Source: Salvelinus alpinus
Taxonomy: Eukaryota; Chordata; Actinopteri; Salmoniformes; Salmonidae
NCBI RefSeq assembly: GCF_045679555.1
Contig: NC_092092.1
Span: forward strand, 22,992,969-23,056,968
Length of the DNA stretch: 64,000 nucleotides
Direction of reading: 5' to 3'
The notes under the pieces were generated by a model. It ran no database searches, was not told where the DNA came from, and saw only the letters and a program-made list of their open reading frames with translations. Position numbers and translations under genes: made by a program. Shown one piece after another: positions 34,654 through 45,500 of this stretch. Within the stretch, counting starts at the first letter, position 1; every line of letters starts with the position of its first letter.

Positions 34654-34943
34654 GTAAGAGTTGTCTATGCCTAGATATTACTTAGCAGATCTATATAATC
34701 AGAATTTAGGGTTGGACGTATGTTTGGATAGTGGCTAAGCTGTTTTTCTTTGTGGTCAGTTCCCTATGTACTTGCTATGGCCTAACCTCTAACCTCTGCA
34801 GCTGAAGGCGAGCCAGCATCCCATTCACTATCCAAAAAGAAAAGGACAGATAAAGTAAAAATAAATCAATCCTTGACAGACAGACCTCAGCCAGTGGCGT
34901 AGTGCAGTTTCGCTGCCCTACGCTTAGACCCCCGCAAGGCCTG

Positions 34944-35192
34944 CATTTTGCCATGAGGCTAAGAGAAAATGTTTCTGTTTAGAGCTAATTTCCTGCTATT
35001 CTAAACATTTTGCCATGAGGCTGAGAGAACATTTTTCTGTTTAGAGCTAATTTCCTGCTATTCTAAACATTTTGCCATGAGGCTGAGAGAACATTTTTCT
35101 GTTTAGAGCTAATTTCCTGCTATTCTAAACATTTTGTCATGAGGCTGAGAGAAAATGGTGCAATTTTAAAGCTAATTTCCTGTCCTTCTAAA
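34944..35192 (+). repeat. 62-bp minisatellite, four copies, in agt intron 1
   Basis: Three close copies of a 62-bp unit (CATTTTGCCATGAGGCTGAG, then AGAACATTTTTCTGTTTAGA, then GCTAATTTCCTGCTATTCTA) start at 34944, 35006 and 35068. A fourth, more diverged copy of 63 bases starts at 35130. Not coding. Confidence 0.95.
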
Positions 35193-35246
35193 CATGTTTT
35201 TAATGGCTTATGACGTGTTCATATGCTATCTGGTGTTCTGACCTGC

Positions 35247-35268
35247 GGGGGGGGGGGGGGGGGGGGGG
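35247..35268 (+). repeat. Run of 22 G in agt intron 1
   Basis: Twenty-two consecutive G on the + strand, 144 bases before the exon 2 acceptor. Such a tract can form G-quadruplex structures in DNA or pre-mRNA; the exact length is likely variable or a sequencing approximation. Confidence 0.95.
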
Positions 35269-35450
35269 TGTTCTAGACAAGTGACCTCAGCTCAATGTTC
35301 CAGGCAGCCAATCATGATTTGAGATGGTAAACATTGATAACAAAGTCATGGCTTGAAATAGTAACAGGCACTGACAGAATTAACCCTATGACCCTTTTCT
35401 ATCTCTTCACAGAAAAATTCAAAGGAAATTTCTGTCCAAAAAGGCGGAAC

Positions 35451-37928
35451 ATGCGTCATATATTTTGCCCTCTCCTTCTGCTCTCCTGCCTCTCGGTAGG
35501 CCTAGCGAACCGTGTATATGTCCACCCGTTTAACCTCTTTGCCTCTGAGAACGTCAGCTGTGAGACCATCAAAACCGAAGTGACCAAACCACTGGAGACT
35601 GTCCCTTTGACCCCCATTAACAATGACAGTGTGGTGCCTGACACTCGAGACTTCTCAAGCACTGACAGACTGAAACAGAACGTCACTCAGCGCACTGCTG
35701 TACTGGCAGAGCTGCTCAACTCCCTGGGTCTCCGGATGTACAAGGCTCTGAGCAGCAAGCAAAAGGACTCCAACACCTTGCTCTCGCCCATGAACACCTT
35801 TGGCTCTCTGGTCACCTTGTACCTGGGGGCCTCCAAAAAAACAGCCATCCCTTACCAGCAGCTGCTGGGCCTGAACAGGGACACGGACAGAGACGACTGT
35901 GTCTCCCTAGTGGACGGCCACAATGTTCTTCGCACTCTGCAGGACATCAATTCCCTGGTGGATGGGCCCAAGGATGAGATCAACACTCGTGTGTGGGCCT
36001 TTGCTCGCAAGGGCGCTGACCTCTCGAAGGACTTTGTCCAAGGCACCCAGGACTTCTCTGATGCCTCGTACATCAGAGCAGTGGATTTCTCCCAACCCCA
36101 GGAAGCTGAGACCCAGGTCAACAACTTCATCCAGAAGACATCAGACAGGAAAATCATGAGACTGTTCAAGGACCTTAGCTCAACCACAGATCTACTGTTT
36201 GTCAGCTCTGTCCATTTCAAAGGTAAGCTCTCATAGTTTTCACACAAGCCAAAAAACACATACAGTACAATAGCAGTGTCAAAATATTGCAGCAGCAGAC
36301 AAAAACAATTCTACAAAATCCACATCATAAACAACAAACAAGCTATTTTTCCCTCTTTCAGGCAACTGGAGGAAGGCGTTCCAGACAGAGAAAACTACCA
36401 TGCAGGAGTTCAAGGTTGATGCGACAACAACTGTCATGGTCCCTCTCATGACCCACACAGGCACCTACAAGTACCTGAATGATAAGGACAGGAAGTGCAC
36501 CGTGGTGAAACTATCTCTGAGCAAACGGGCCTACATGCTGCTGGTGCTGCCTCATGAGGGGAGCAGCCTGCATGACATGGAGTCTCGACTACAGTCAGAC
36601 ATCATCTCTGGCTGGCACAGGCATCTGAAGGAGGGGTAAGTCAGAAAATATCTGAGCTACATCTTGCAATGTTTCTGACAGATTTATGTTACCTATGATG
36701 ACACCTACAAGTGCTGTATTATGTGCTGCATTAAACATTGATAACTATTACTGAAATATTGGAGCTCAATATGTTTCTGTCCCGAGGAGAATATCTATTT
36801 TTTGACAACTGACACCACTTCACACTTTGCGCCACAAAGATTTGTGGAAAGACAAATCAATCAATCAATAGTAAGCTATCTTAAAAGTAGAATCCTTAAT
36901 TGAAACAATAACAAAGCTGTCACCCCACCTGTGTTTTGGTAAAAAGCAGAAGTATGGGCCTGGAAAAATGTAACCACTCTCAAATTCAAAGACAGAGCCT
37001 ATGAATGCAAGGACTGGCCATCCATTATATCAACATTATAATTTTAACCAAGTTTTGAGGCCATACAGTGTTTGTTTACAATTACATTGTTTGCAAACAA
37101 TGGAGTAAAACAAGCTTATATTTTGGATTCTGATGGGGTATGACAGTTGAACTAAGCTCATGAGGCATTTATAAGTTATATTCTCCAAGAATCAATGGGT
37201 ATAAAGATATCATTAATTTATAAGTCCAAAAATGGATGAGGCAAATAAGGATTCCAGCTTTAATGGAACATGTACTGTAGCAGCTATCAGGAATAGGGAC
37301 AGAAATAAGCACTGTGCAAACTGGTCTGTTGTTTTCCCTGTAGGTTCCTGGAACTGTCTCTGCCCAAGTTCTCCATGACAGCCTTGACTGACCTAAGGTC
37401 ATTGCTCTTTGACATGGCAGCTGAGATTGAGAAAAGCCTGCTGGGTTCAGATGCTGAGTTTGAGAGACTCAGCAGTAAGAAGCCGTTCAGTGTTGATAAG
37501 GTAAGATCTAGATTTCCCCTTAGTGGTATAGGAACAAAAATATGTTTACATAAACCTGTGATAGGGAGCAGATACTAAACTAAACAGTACCTTTACAAAT
37601 CGCAGCCTACTATGTGTGGTGAATGCAAATAGACAAAAGAGAGAATGGGGGAAGAAACTGTTGGTACTCTAGTACTCCTATAGTCTTTTGCAATAATTTG
37701 TTGGAATCTAATGGTGACTTGGAGCTCATTGTAGTAGTGCATCTCTTCCAGGTGTTCAACAAAGTCATGTTTGAGATGTCTGAAGGTGGTGCTGAGAGTC
37801 AAGACAAGACCCAAGATGAAGGGGTTCCCCTCAAATTCACTGTCAACAGGCCCTTCTTCTTCGCTATTGTAGAGGGAAACTCCAATGCCATTCTCATGCT
37901 GGGAAAAATAAGAAACCCGACTCTTTAG
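35451..37928 (+). CDS. agt: Angiotensinogen (serpin family A member 8)
   Basis: Secreted precursor of the angiotensin peptides, cut by renin in plasma. Coding exons 35451-36222, 36362-36635, 37344-37500 and 37752-37928 join in frame to 459 residues with GT/AG junctions. The ATG follows the exon 2 acceptor at 35412 and opens a hydrophobic signal peptide (1-19). Residues 20-29 are NRVYVHPFNL, then Phe at the renin cut. Mature Cys18 and Cys131 correspond to the redox-sensitive disulfide pair of human AGT. N-glycosylation sequons NVS, NDS and NVT lie in the N-terminal tail. The serpin fold follows, ending with the signature FTVNRPFFFAIVEG and MLGKIRNP. The reactive loop (EMSEGGAESQDKTQDEG) lacks the small-residue hinge of inhibitory serpins, so it is probably not a protease inhibitor. 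Convergent with cog2. Confidence 0.97.
37060..37240 (+). repeat. Interspersed repeat in agt intron 3
   Basis: Near-copy of 880-1031, sharing TGATGGGGTATGACAGTTGA and CATTTATAAGTTATATTCTC. Both copies run in the same orientation, here with the gene. No coding capacity. Confidence 0.7.
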
Positions 37929-38165
37929 GGCTTCTACATCAACATAACAAATCTGTGACCAACTGCAGAAGAATGCACATGAAAGCCTCCTGGATCAGCA
38001 GACTTGTGGGTTTGTACTGACAGATCAATGCAATATTGCATGTTCCCTTACTAGTATGATAATTTATTCCAGGAGTTAAGAACTTATGTATACATCATGT
38101 ATCATGTTTGTGAAAAAACACAATATTACGCTGTATTAAGCTGTAATGTATTCACATAGAGCACA

Positions 38166-38694
38166 TTCAAATCAAATCAAATTGTATTTGTCACATGCGC
38201 CGAATACCACAGGTGTAAGGTGTAGACCTTACAGTGAAATGCTTACTTACCAGCCCTTAACCAACAATGCAGTTTTAAGAAAATCCCTAAAAAAGAGATA
38301 AGAATAACAAGTAATTAAAGAGCAGCAGTAAATAACAATAGCGAGGCTATATACAGGGGGTACCGGTACAGTCAATTTGCGGGGGGCACCGGTGTCGAGG
38401 TAATTATGTACATGTAGGTAGAGTTATTAAAGTGACTATGCATAGATAATAACAGAGAGTAGCAGCAGCATGGGGGAGGGGAGGGGGGGGTGCAAATAGT
38501 CTGGGTAGCCAGATTTGATTAGCTGTTCATGAGTCTTATGGCTTGGGGGCAGAAGCTGTTTAGAAGCCTCTTGGACCTAGACTTGGCACTCCGGTACCGC
38601 TTGCCGTGTGGTAGCAGAGAGAACAGTCTATGACTAGGATGGCTGGAGTCTTTTGACAATTTTTAGGGCCTTCCTCTGACACCTATATCTAACA
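38166..38694 (-). mobile_element. LINE 3' fragment in the probable agt 3' UTR
   Basis: Antisense to agt. It starts with the LINE tail complement (CAAATCAAATTGTATTTGTC) and runs through AGTGAAATGCTTACTTACCA, a GGGGTACCGG block, TTAGAAGCCTCTTGGACCTA and GCCTTCCTCTGACACC, matching the complement of the 3' end at 13585-14712. It lies between the agt stop codon and the first good AATAAA downstream, so it may be transcribed in the agt message. Confidence 0.88.
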
Positions 38695-38855
38695 TTATGC
38701 AGATCTTTGTGTCTAATATACATTGTAGAGATACAGCAATGTACTTACTGTTTGCTATGATAAAGGTAAACATGGTTGATAGGATTATTGAAAGGTCTGA
38801 ATTTGTATATTCTATTATGCTAAGAGTTTGTTTTGTTGCGATTTGTGATTGCATG

Positions 38856-38861
38856 AATAAA
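38856..38861 (+). promoter_or_regulatory. agt: Candidate agt polyadenylation signal
   Basis: AATAAA in the context GCATGAATAAAACATTG, followed 15-40 bases later by TTGTTTCTC and TTGTTGAAATG (T/GT-rich). No AATAAA is seen between the stop codon at 37928 and the LINE fragment. If used, the 3' UTR is about 950 bases and includes the LINE. Confidence 0.5.
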
Positions 38862-39146
38862 ACATTGTTTCTCTATATTGTTGAAATGTCCATTTGTCTT
38901 GAAAAATCCTTTACAAAAAAGGGAACAGCTAGTGACTATTTCTCCTGAGACTTAAAAGGTTTAGATAACATGGGGCTAATAATGACAAACCTTTTCGCAA
39001 AACCAGACCGTAAATAATGAAGGCTGATCCCTGTCTCGCAAATGAACTGAATGTCACTGAGCTTTATGATATGCCTTATTAGGTCACCCCTCATAACAGC
39101 TGAACTTGAATCACATTTACACAACAACATACAAAGATCGAAAGCT

Positions 39147-39152
39147 TTTATT
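39147..39152 (-). promoter_or_regulatory. cog2: Candidate cog2 polyadenylation signal
   Basis: TTTATT on the + strand reads AATAAA on the - strand, 441 bases beyond the cog2 stop codon. It faces the agt signal at 38856, leaving less than 300 bases between the two convergent 3' ends. Confidence 0.42.
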
Positions 39153-39592
39153 ACCAAGGTTATTACAACTTTGATTCACCTCATTTAAAAATGTACAATC
39201 TCATCCTTCACCAACTCTTTTCACAATGTACAATATCTTTATCCTTCACTAAAAAAGTAGACCAAGAAGCTGCCCTGGTCTACTTTTTGCCAGTATCTCT
39301 TTTGTATGATGACATAACTTGCATTATTGAACGTACAGTGAATTCTCAGGCAGGCATAGAGGGTTAGGGTTAACCCCTTTTGACCCCATTACATTACACA
39401 TTTGCTGTTATGAACAGTCAGGGGGCCAGTAAGAAATACTGAATTACTATTGAAAATTAAAATGTTGAAGTTCTCTTGATTTCAATAACATCTTTCATAT
39501 GATTAGCGTTCAAAATAAATAAGACCCAGTCCCTCATTGTGCTTTCTTCCTTCTAACTAAGAGCATACAGATACATTCATATCGGTGCAGGA

Positions 39593-42500
39593 TTATGGTA
39601 CAGCCTGCTCTGATGGAGTCACGTCCTGTGCTCCTTGGACCAAGTCATTTAGTGTTGAGAACATGGTGATGTCGGCAGGTTGCAGACCCATCTTCTGAAT
39701 CTGTCATGGGAAACAAACATCAAATCAAATTATATTCGTCACATACGCTGAATACAACCTTACAGTGAAATGCTTACTTACAAGCCCTTACCCAATAATA
39801 CAGTTTTAAGAAAAATACCCAAAGAAAAGCAAGAAATAAAAGTAAGAAATAATTAAAGAGCAGCAGTAAAATAACAATAGAGAGGCTATATACAGGGGGT
39901 ACCGGTACAGAGTCAATGTGCGGGGGCACCGCTTAGCCGAGGTAATATTATCCCCAAGCCATAAGACTCCTGAACATCTAATCAAATCTCTACCCAGACT
40001 ATTTGCATACCCCCCTCTTTTACACTGCTGCTACTCTCTGTTATCTATGCATAGTCACTTTAATAACTCTACCTACATGTACATATTACCTCAATTACCT
40101 TGACTAACCGGTGCCCCTGCACATTGACTTTGTACCGGTACCCCCTGTATATAGCCTCGCTATTGTTATTTTACTGCTGCTCTTTAATTATTTGTTACTT
40201 TAATTTCTTATTCTAAAAAAATAAAAAAATAAGTCTACACATGTTGTATTCGGCGCATATGACAAATACAATTTGATTGAATATGTACATGTAGGTAGAG
40301 TTATTAAAGTGACTATGCATAGATAACAGAGTAGCGGCAGCGTAAAAGAGGGGGAGGCAATTAAAATAGTCTGGGTAGCCATTTGATTAGATGTTCAGGA
40401 GTCTTATGACTTGGGGGTAGAAGCTGTTTAGAAGCCTCTTGGACCTAGACTTGGTGCTCCGGTACCGCATGCCGTGCGGTAGGAGAGAGAACAGTCTACG
40501 ACTAGGGTGGCTGGAGTCTTTGTGGTATTAGAGGCTTACCATCACAACAATCATTCTGGGGATTTTCCTGACCTGCCTTCCTTCCTTCCCATTGTTTGAG
40601 TTAAACATACTGTCTTTCTATAACATAGTCAAAGGACAACTACAAGATAAGTTTGGGTTATCTAACAGGGTGAACCCTACCTGCTCTCCCAGGTACTCCA
40701 CATCCAAGGCCAGCTGCAGGCGGATCTTGCTGTCATCTGTGGGGCCTCCAGTGGTACCTATCGTGTTGGTGGTTGCCGTTTTCCTCGCTTGCTTCAGTCT
40801 CTTTAAACTTTCCTCCATTTTTTTTACGGAACTCAAAACGTCTGATATGGTTTCAAAATATCTGCCCAATGTCAAGATGGAAAATTAGTATTTTGTGCTT
40901 GGTGGAGCAGACCAAAAAGCTACTTAAGTTTGTGAGGTTGACTGTCCTTGAATTCAATTAAATTGTTAGTTTGTGTCCTTGTGTGGTGCCATTCTTAGGA
41001 CAAAACATTGTGACTCACTGCATTGGCCCTAGAGAGTCAACCAAATTTTATTAAATATTATTATAACATGTTACCAGGACTAAAAACTATGGCATGCATT
41101 AAAATTGAAAGCTGTATACGTGGACTAGAATTATCTTCACAGGATCTAATTTTCCCATTCATGAAGTGGTCTCTAGCCATCTCTTACAGTATACTGTACT
41201 TGCCTATACAGGAATTCGAACAGACAGCAGAGTCCCCCTACCTGTGAGTGCAGTCATTGAGTACGACCCGTAGCCAGTCCTGGGCGATGGAGGGCTTCAC
41301 CATGTCTTTGGAGTCGCTCAGGAGCTGGTGCAGCGGCCGCAGGGCGTTGTCCATGTAGGCAGAAGCTCTGAAGGGAACTTCCTATACAGGAGATGAAGAA
41401 CAGGCACATATTTTCAAGCTTGTGACTGCTGTGACTGTGGTGCACTTTTCAATATTTTGGTATTATACAGCAGATGTTCTCTAATCATCTCAGTAACGTT
41501 GAAGCCTAATGGGAGCGCTGCTCCATTGTCTTGGGAGGATGACGCATGAGGGGCAGGCCTTCTCACTTTGTTGGTCCTGCGGTATAGTCGGGGGACCTCA
41601 GAGGCACTCTTCAGGAAGCGAAAGCACCTCTCAGTTAAATGCTGAGTCATCTTGCTGTTCAGGGTGGGAATGCAGCCAGACAGGGAGGCTTTGGAGTCTT
41701 CTAGGGCCTCTGGGGAGAGAACACAGGGCATGGAAGGACACTTGTCAAAAAGGCAATCAAAAGGCACTATATCAACTGACTTGCAGTAAGAGAACAGTAA
41801 CAGCTGATGGAATCAGTATCATGATTGAACACTGTCTGGAACAAGGTATCAGTTTGTGCATTTCATCTTTCAAGCATAATGATGACGACATACCTCCAAC
41901 AATTACAACGTTTTTGTACCCAATGACCTCCAGTTTCTGCATAATCATCTTAGAAAGTTCCGGAATCTGTGAGAAAGGCAAATGTTTAATGGTAAAGAAA
42001 ACTAATGATGCAAAAATAACAAGGTTAATGCAAATGCATATCTATGTAATGTTGCCTACCACTAAAAGTAATTCTTAAAATTAAAAACCACATCTATTGA
42101 ATGTGTAAATTATTTTTGTCTTCTTGGAAGGTAAAACTGACCTCGTAAAACTGACCATCCTACCGATCCTCGACTTCGGCGATGTCATTTACAAAATAGC
42201 CTCCAACACTCTACTCAACAAATTGGATGAAGTCTATCACAGTGCCATCCGTTGTCACCAAAGCCCCATATACAACCCACCACTGCGCCCTGTACGCTCT
42301 CGTTGGCTGGCCCTCGCTTAAAACTCGTCGCCAAATCCACTGGCTCCAGGTCATCTACAAGTCTCTGCTAGGTAAAGCCCCGCCTTATCTCAGCTCACTG
42401 GTCACCATAGCAGCACCCACCCGTAGCACGCGCTCCAGAAGGTATATCTCACTGGTCACCCCCAAAGCCAATTCTTCCTTTGGCCGCCATTCCTTCCAGT

Positions 42501-45500
42501 TCTCTGCTGCCAATGACTGGAACGAACTGCAAAAATCACTGAAGCTGGAGACCCATATCTCCCTCACTAGCTTTAAGTACCAGCTGTCAGAGCAGCTCAC
42601 AGATCACTGCACCTGTACATAGCCCATCTGTAAATAGCCCATCCAACTACTCCTTCCCCATACTGTATTTATTTATTTATCTTGCTCCTTTGCACCACAG
42701 TATCTCTACTTGCACATTCTACCATTCCAGTGTTTAATTGCTATATTGTAATTACTTCGCCACCATGGCCTATTTATTGCCTTACCTCTCTTATCCTACC
42801 TCATTTGCACATGCTGTATATAGACTTTTTATACTGTATGTTTGTTTATTCCATGTGTAACTCTGTGTTGTTGTACAAGTCGAACTGCTTTGCTTTATCT
42901 TGGCCAGGTCGCAGTTGCAAATGAGAACTTGTTCTCAACTAGCCTACCTGGTTAAATAATGGTGATTTAATTTTTTTAATATTTTAAAAATTAAATACAG
43001 TACAAAACTTAATTGGCTTATTTTGCAGGATCTTGGTCATGATTGGTCCATATCACTACCTGGTCCTGTAGTTTGTCCACATCGGAGGCTATAAAAACCA
43101 GCTGTTTGGTAGATAGGGTTGCTGGGCTGCCACTCTCACTGCCCCCATCATCCTGAGAGGTGCGACTGGACGTGGAGGAGGCGGAGCTGGGAAGGGGCCT
43201 CACAGGGTCTTTACTGACCTCCGTGGAGGGAGATTTAGTCAGCATCTAGAAGACAGGGTCCAGAAACACCAATCATGACAACTTAATAGGACGAGCATTT
43301 CCTTTCATAGTATTCACATTTTCATTCCTGCTGCTTTAAAACACTGGAATACTGACATATGCTGCAGGCTACGTTGAACACTAGATTAATAGAGGTATCA
43401 CTGAATCTATAGACACTATGTACACTAGCATTAATATTGTAGTGGAAAGGTTGGGTTGCCATGTTGGAGGAAAGTTGGGTTGCCATGTTGGAGGCTGTAC
43501 CTCAGTGAGGAACTTGGAGTAGCGTGAGATGAGCTGCAGGGTGAGCTTCCAGAAGCGGTGAGACAGCGGGGGCAGGTAGACCTTTTCCGCCCAGCACCTG
43601 ACCAAGCTGTTCCACAGCACCTGGGACACCAGCAGGTGGTAGCAGCTGCCCGCTGAGGAATAGAGTGTGTAAGGGGGGGGAAGAGTGTGTAGGGAGCAGG
43701 TAATACAAGCCAGCATGTAATATTGCCTTTTGTGGTAATGATTCATGAAATATAACTTATCCATTCATACATTAAAGTTGAGTATAGCTACTAACCTGGT
43801 GCTGCCTCTAACCCATCAGCAATAGCATTCTCTAAACATGCAGCAATTTCCTTGTACCTGTGACAGAGATCGGGAACAACAAGTTAATGCATCGCTGTTA
43901 AACACGTATAAGCTAGCTTGCTGTTTTTGAGCAAAACAGTTCTAAAAGGATTTTTCCAATCTCCATTTTTGTAGAAATGGCATTGCAAAAGAAGATGATG
44001 ATTATTCTTTACAATAAGATAAATAGCATAGCACATTCTCAAAACAATATTGACTGTAAAACAGGTAGCAACAGCCATTACACAACATGCAGCTGTGATG
44101 GAATTGAAAGCACACAATTTTAAGCATGTGCAGCATGACAGACTTTCCATTGTGAAATGTGCAGATGCTGGTTGACAAACACTGCAAGGCACAGAGAGTT
44201 CAACAACCTTCACGTTGACTCTATAGAGGATCAATATTTCCTTAGAGGGAGTATTCATCGGGAGCCTTGTGTTGGACACAGTTACTTATGACCCGTAACT
44301 GTCATCTTCTTATCTCTATGCGTAACATGATATCAGCACAATATCCAGGAAGTAAAACGGATGACTGGACATCAGCAGGGTAGGTGACAATTAAATGGTG
44401 CAAAATCAAGCACAGAAGGTCAGTACAGGATGCACAGAAGTCAAAGGTCATGGAGCATGCAGCTACTCACCGGAGCTGGAAGTAGACAGGTAGGTTCCAC
44501 TTGTTGTGGAAGCTCTGATAGGAGGCGTGAGCTCTCAGTCTCCTCACACTGGCTTGGGAGCCACACTGCCTATCAAACTTCCTCACAAAGTCCATGCTGA
44601 TTGTGTACCTCTGCAAAATAGATACAGACATGAACCGAATGAGAATCTGGTCACCCTCTCCCACTAGTAGAGAGTAGGACTTGTCAGGGTCAGTGTTTCC
44701 ATTACTATTTCCATTGTATTTCCAAGCTCTGTTGAACACTGCCAAAGACACTGGCTTCTAATGGTTTTATATGACAGTAATGATGCCATAGGACTACTTT
44801 GATGCCAGAAGAATGAGATTGGGACGTTACAGTACGTACCTCATAAAAGGTGTCAGGGTTGCCCGCGTTGAAGAGAGAGGGGATTCTCTCCTCGATACCT
44901 TTGATGATTTCAGGCCAAACGGAGTTCACCAAGAAGTCGTATCCAGGCACTATGTCTGCCTTTTCACTGGACAGACAGCAGAAAGCAAAGACATGAGAAA
45001 GAACAAATAAGAAATTCATAGGTTATGAATGTAACTCAAATCAAATTGTATTTGTCACACGCGCCTTGAAATGCTTACTTACAAGCCCTTATTAACCAAC
45101 AATACAGTCTTACTAAAATAGAGTTAAGAAAATATTTACTAAATAAACAAAAGTAAATGCAAATAGTCAGGGTGGCCGTTTGATTAATTGTTCAGCAGTC
45201 TTATGGCTTTGAGGTAGAAGCTGTTAAGGAGCCTTTTGGACCTAGGCTTGGCGCTCCGGTACCGCTTGCCGGTGCGGTAGCAGAGAAAACAGTTCATGAC
45301 TTGGGTGACTGGAGTCTTGGAGAATTTTTTGGGCCTTCCTCTGATACCGCCTAGTATATAGGTCCTGGATGGCAGGAAGCTTGGCCCCAGTGATGTACTT
45401 GGCTGTACGCACTACCCTCTGTAGCGCCTTATGGCCATTCTACCATATACTTTCTTATATCTGTTGGGAGAAATGCCTTCAGAACATTGACTTCCAGCTC

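Noticed and set aside
35852-36259. 135-codon open frame on the - strand
   Set aside because: Shadow of agt exon 2, which has strong family support on the + strand.
41509-42078. 189-codon open frame on the + strand
   Set aside because: Antisense shadow of cog2 exons 14 and 15; the - strand matches COG2 with correct splice sites.
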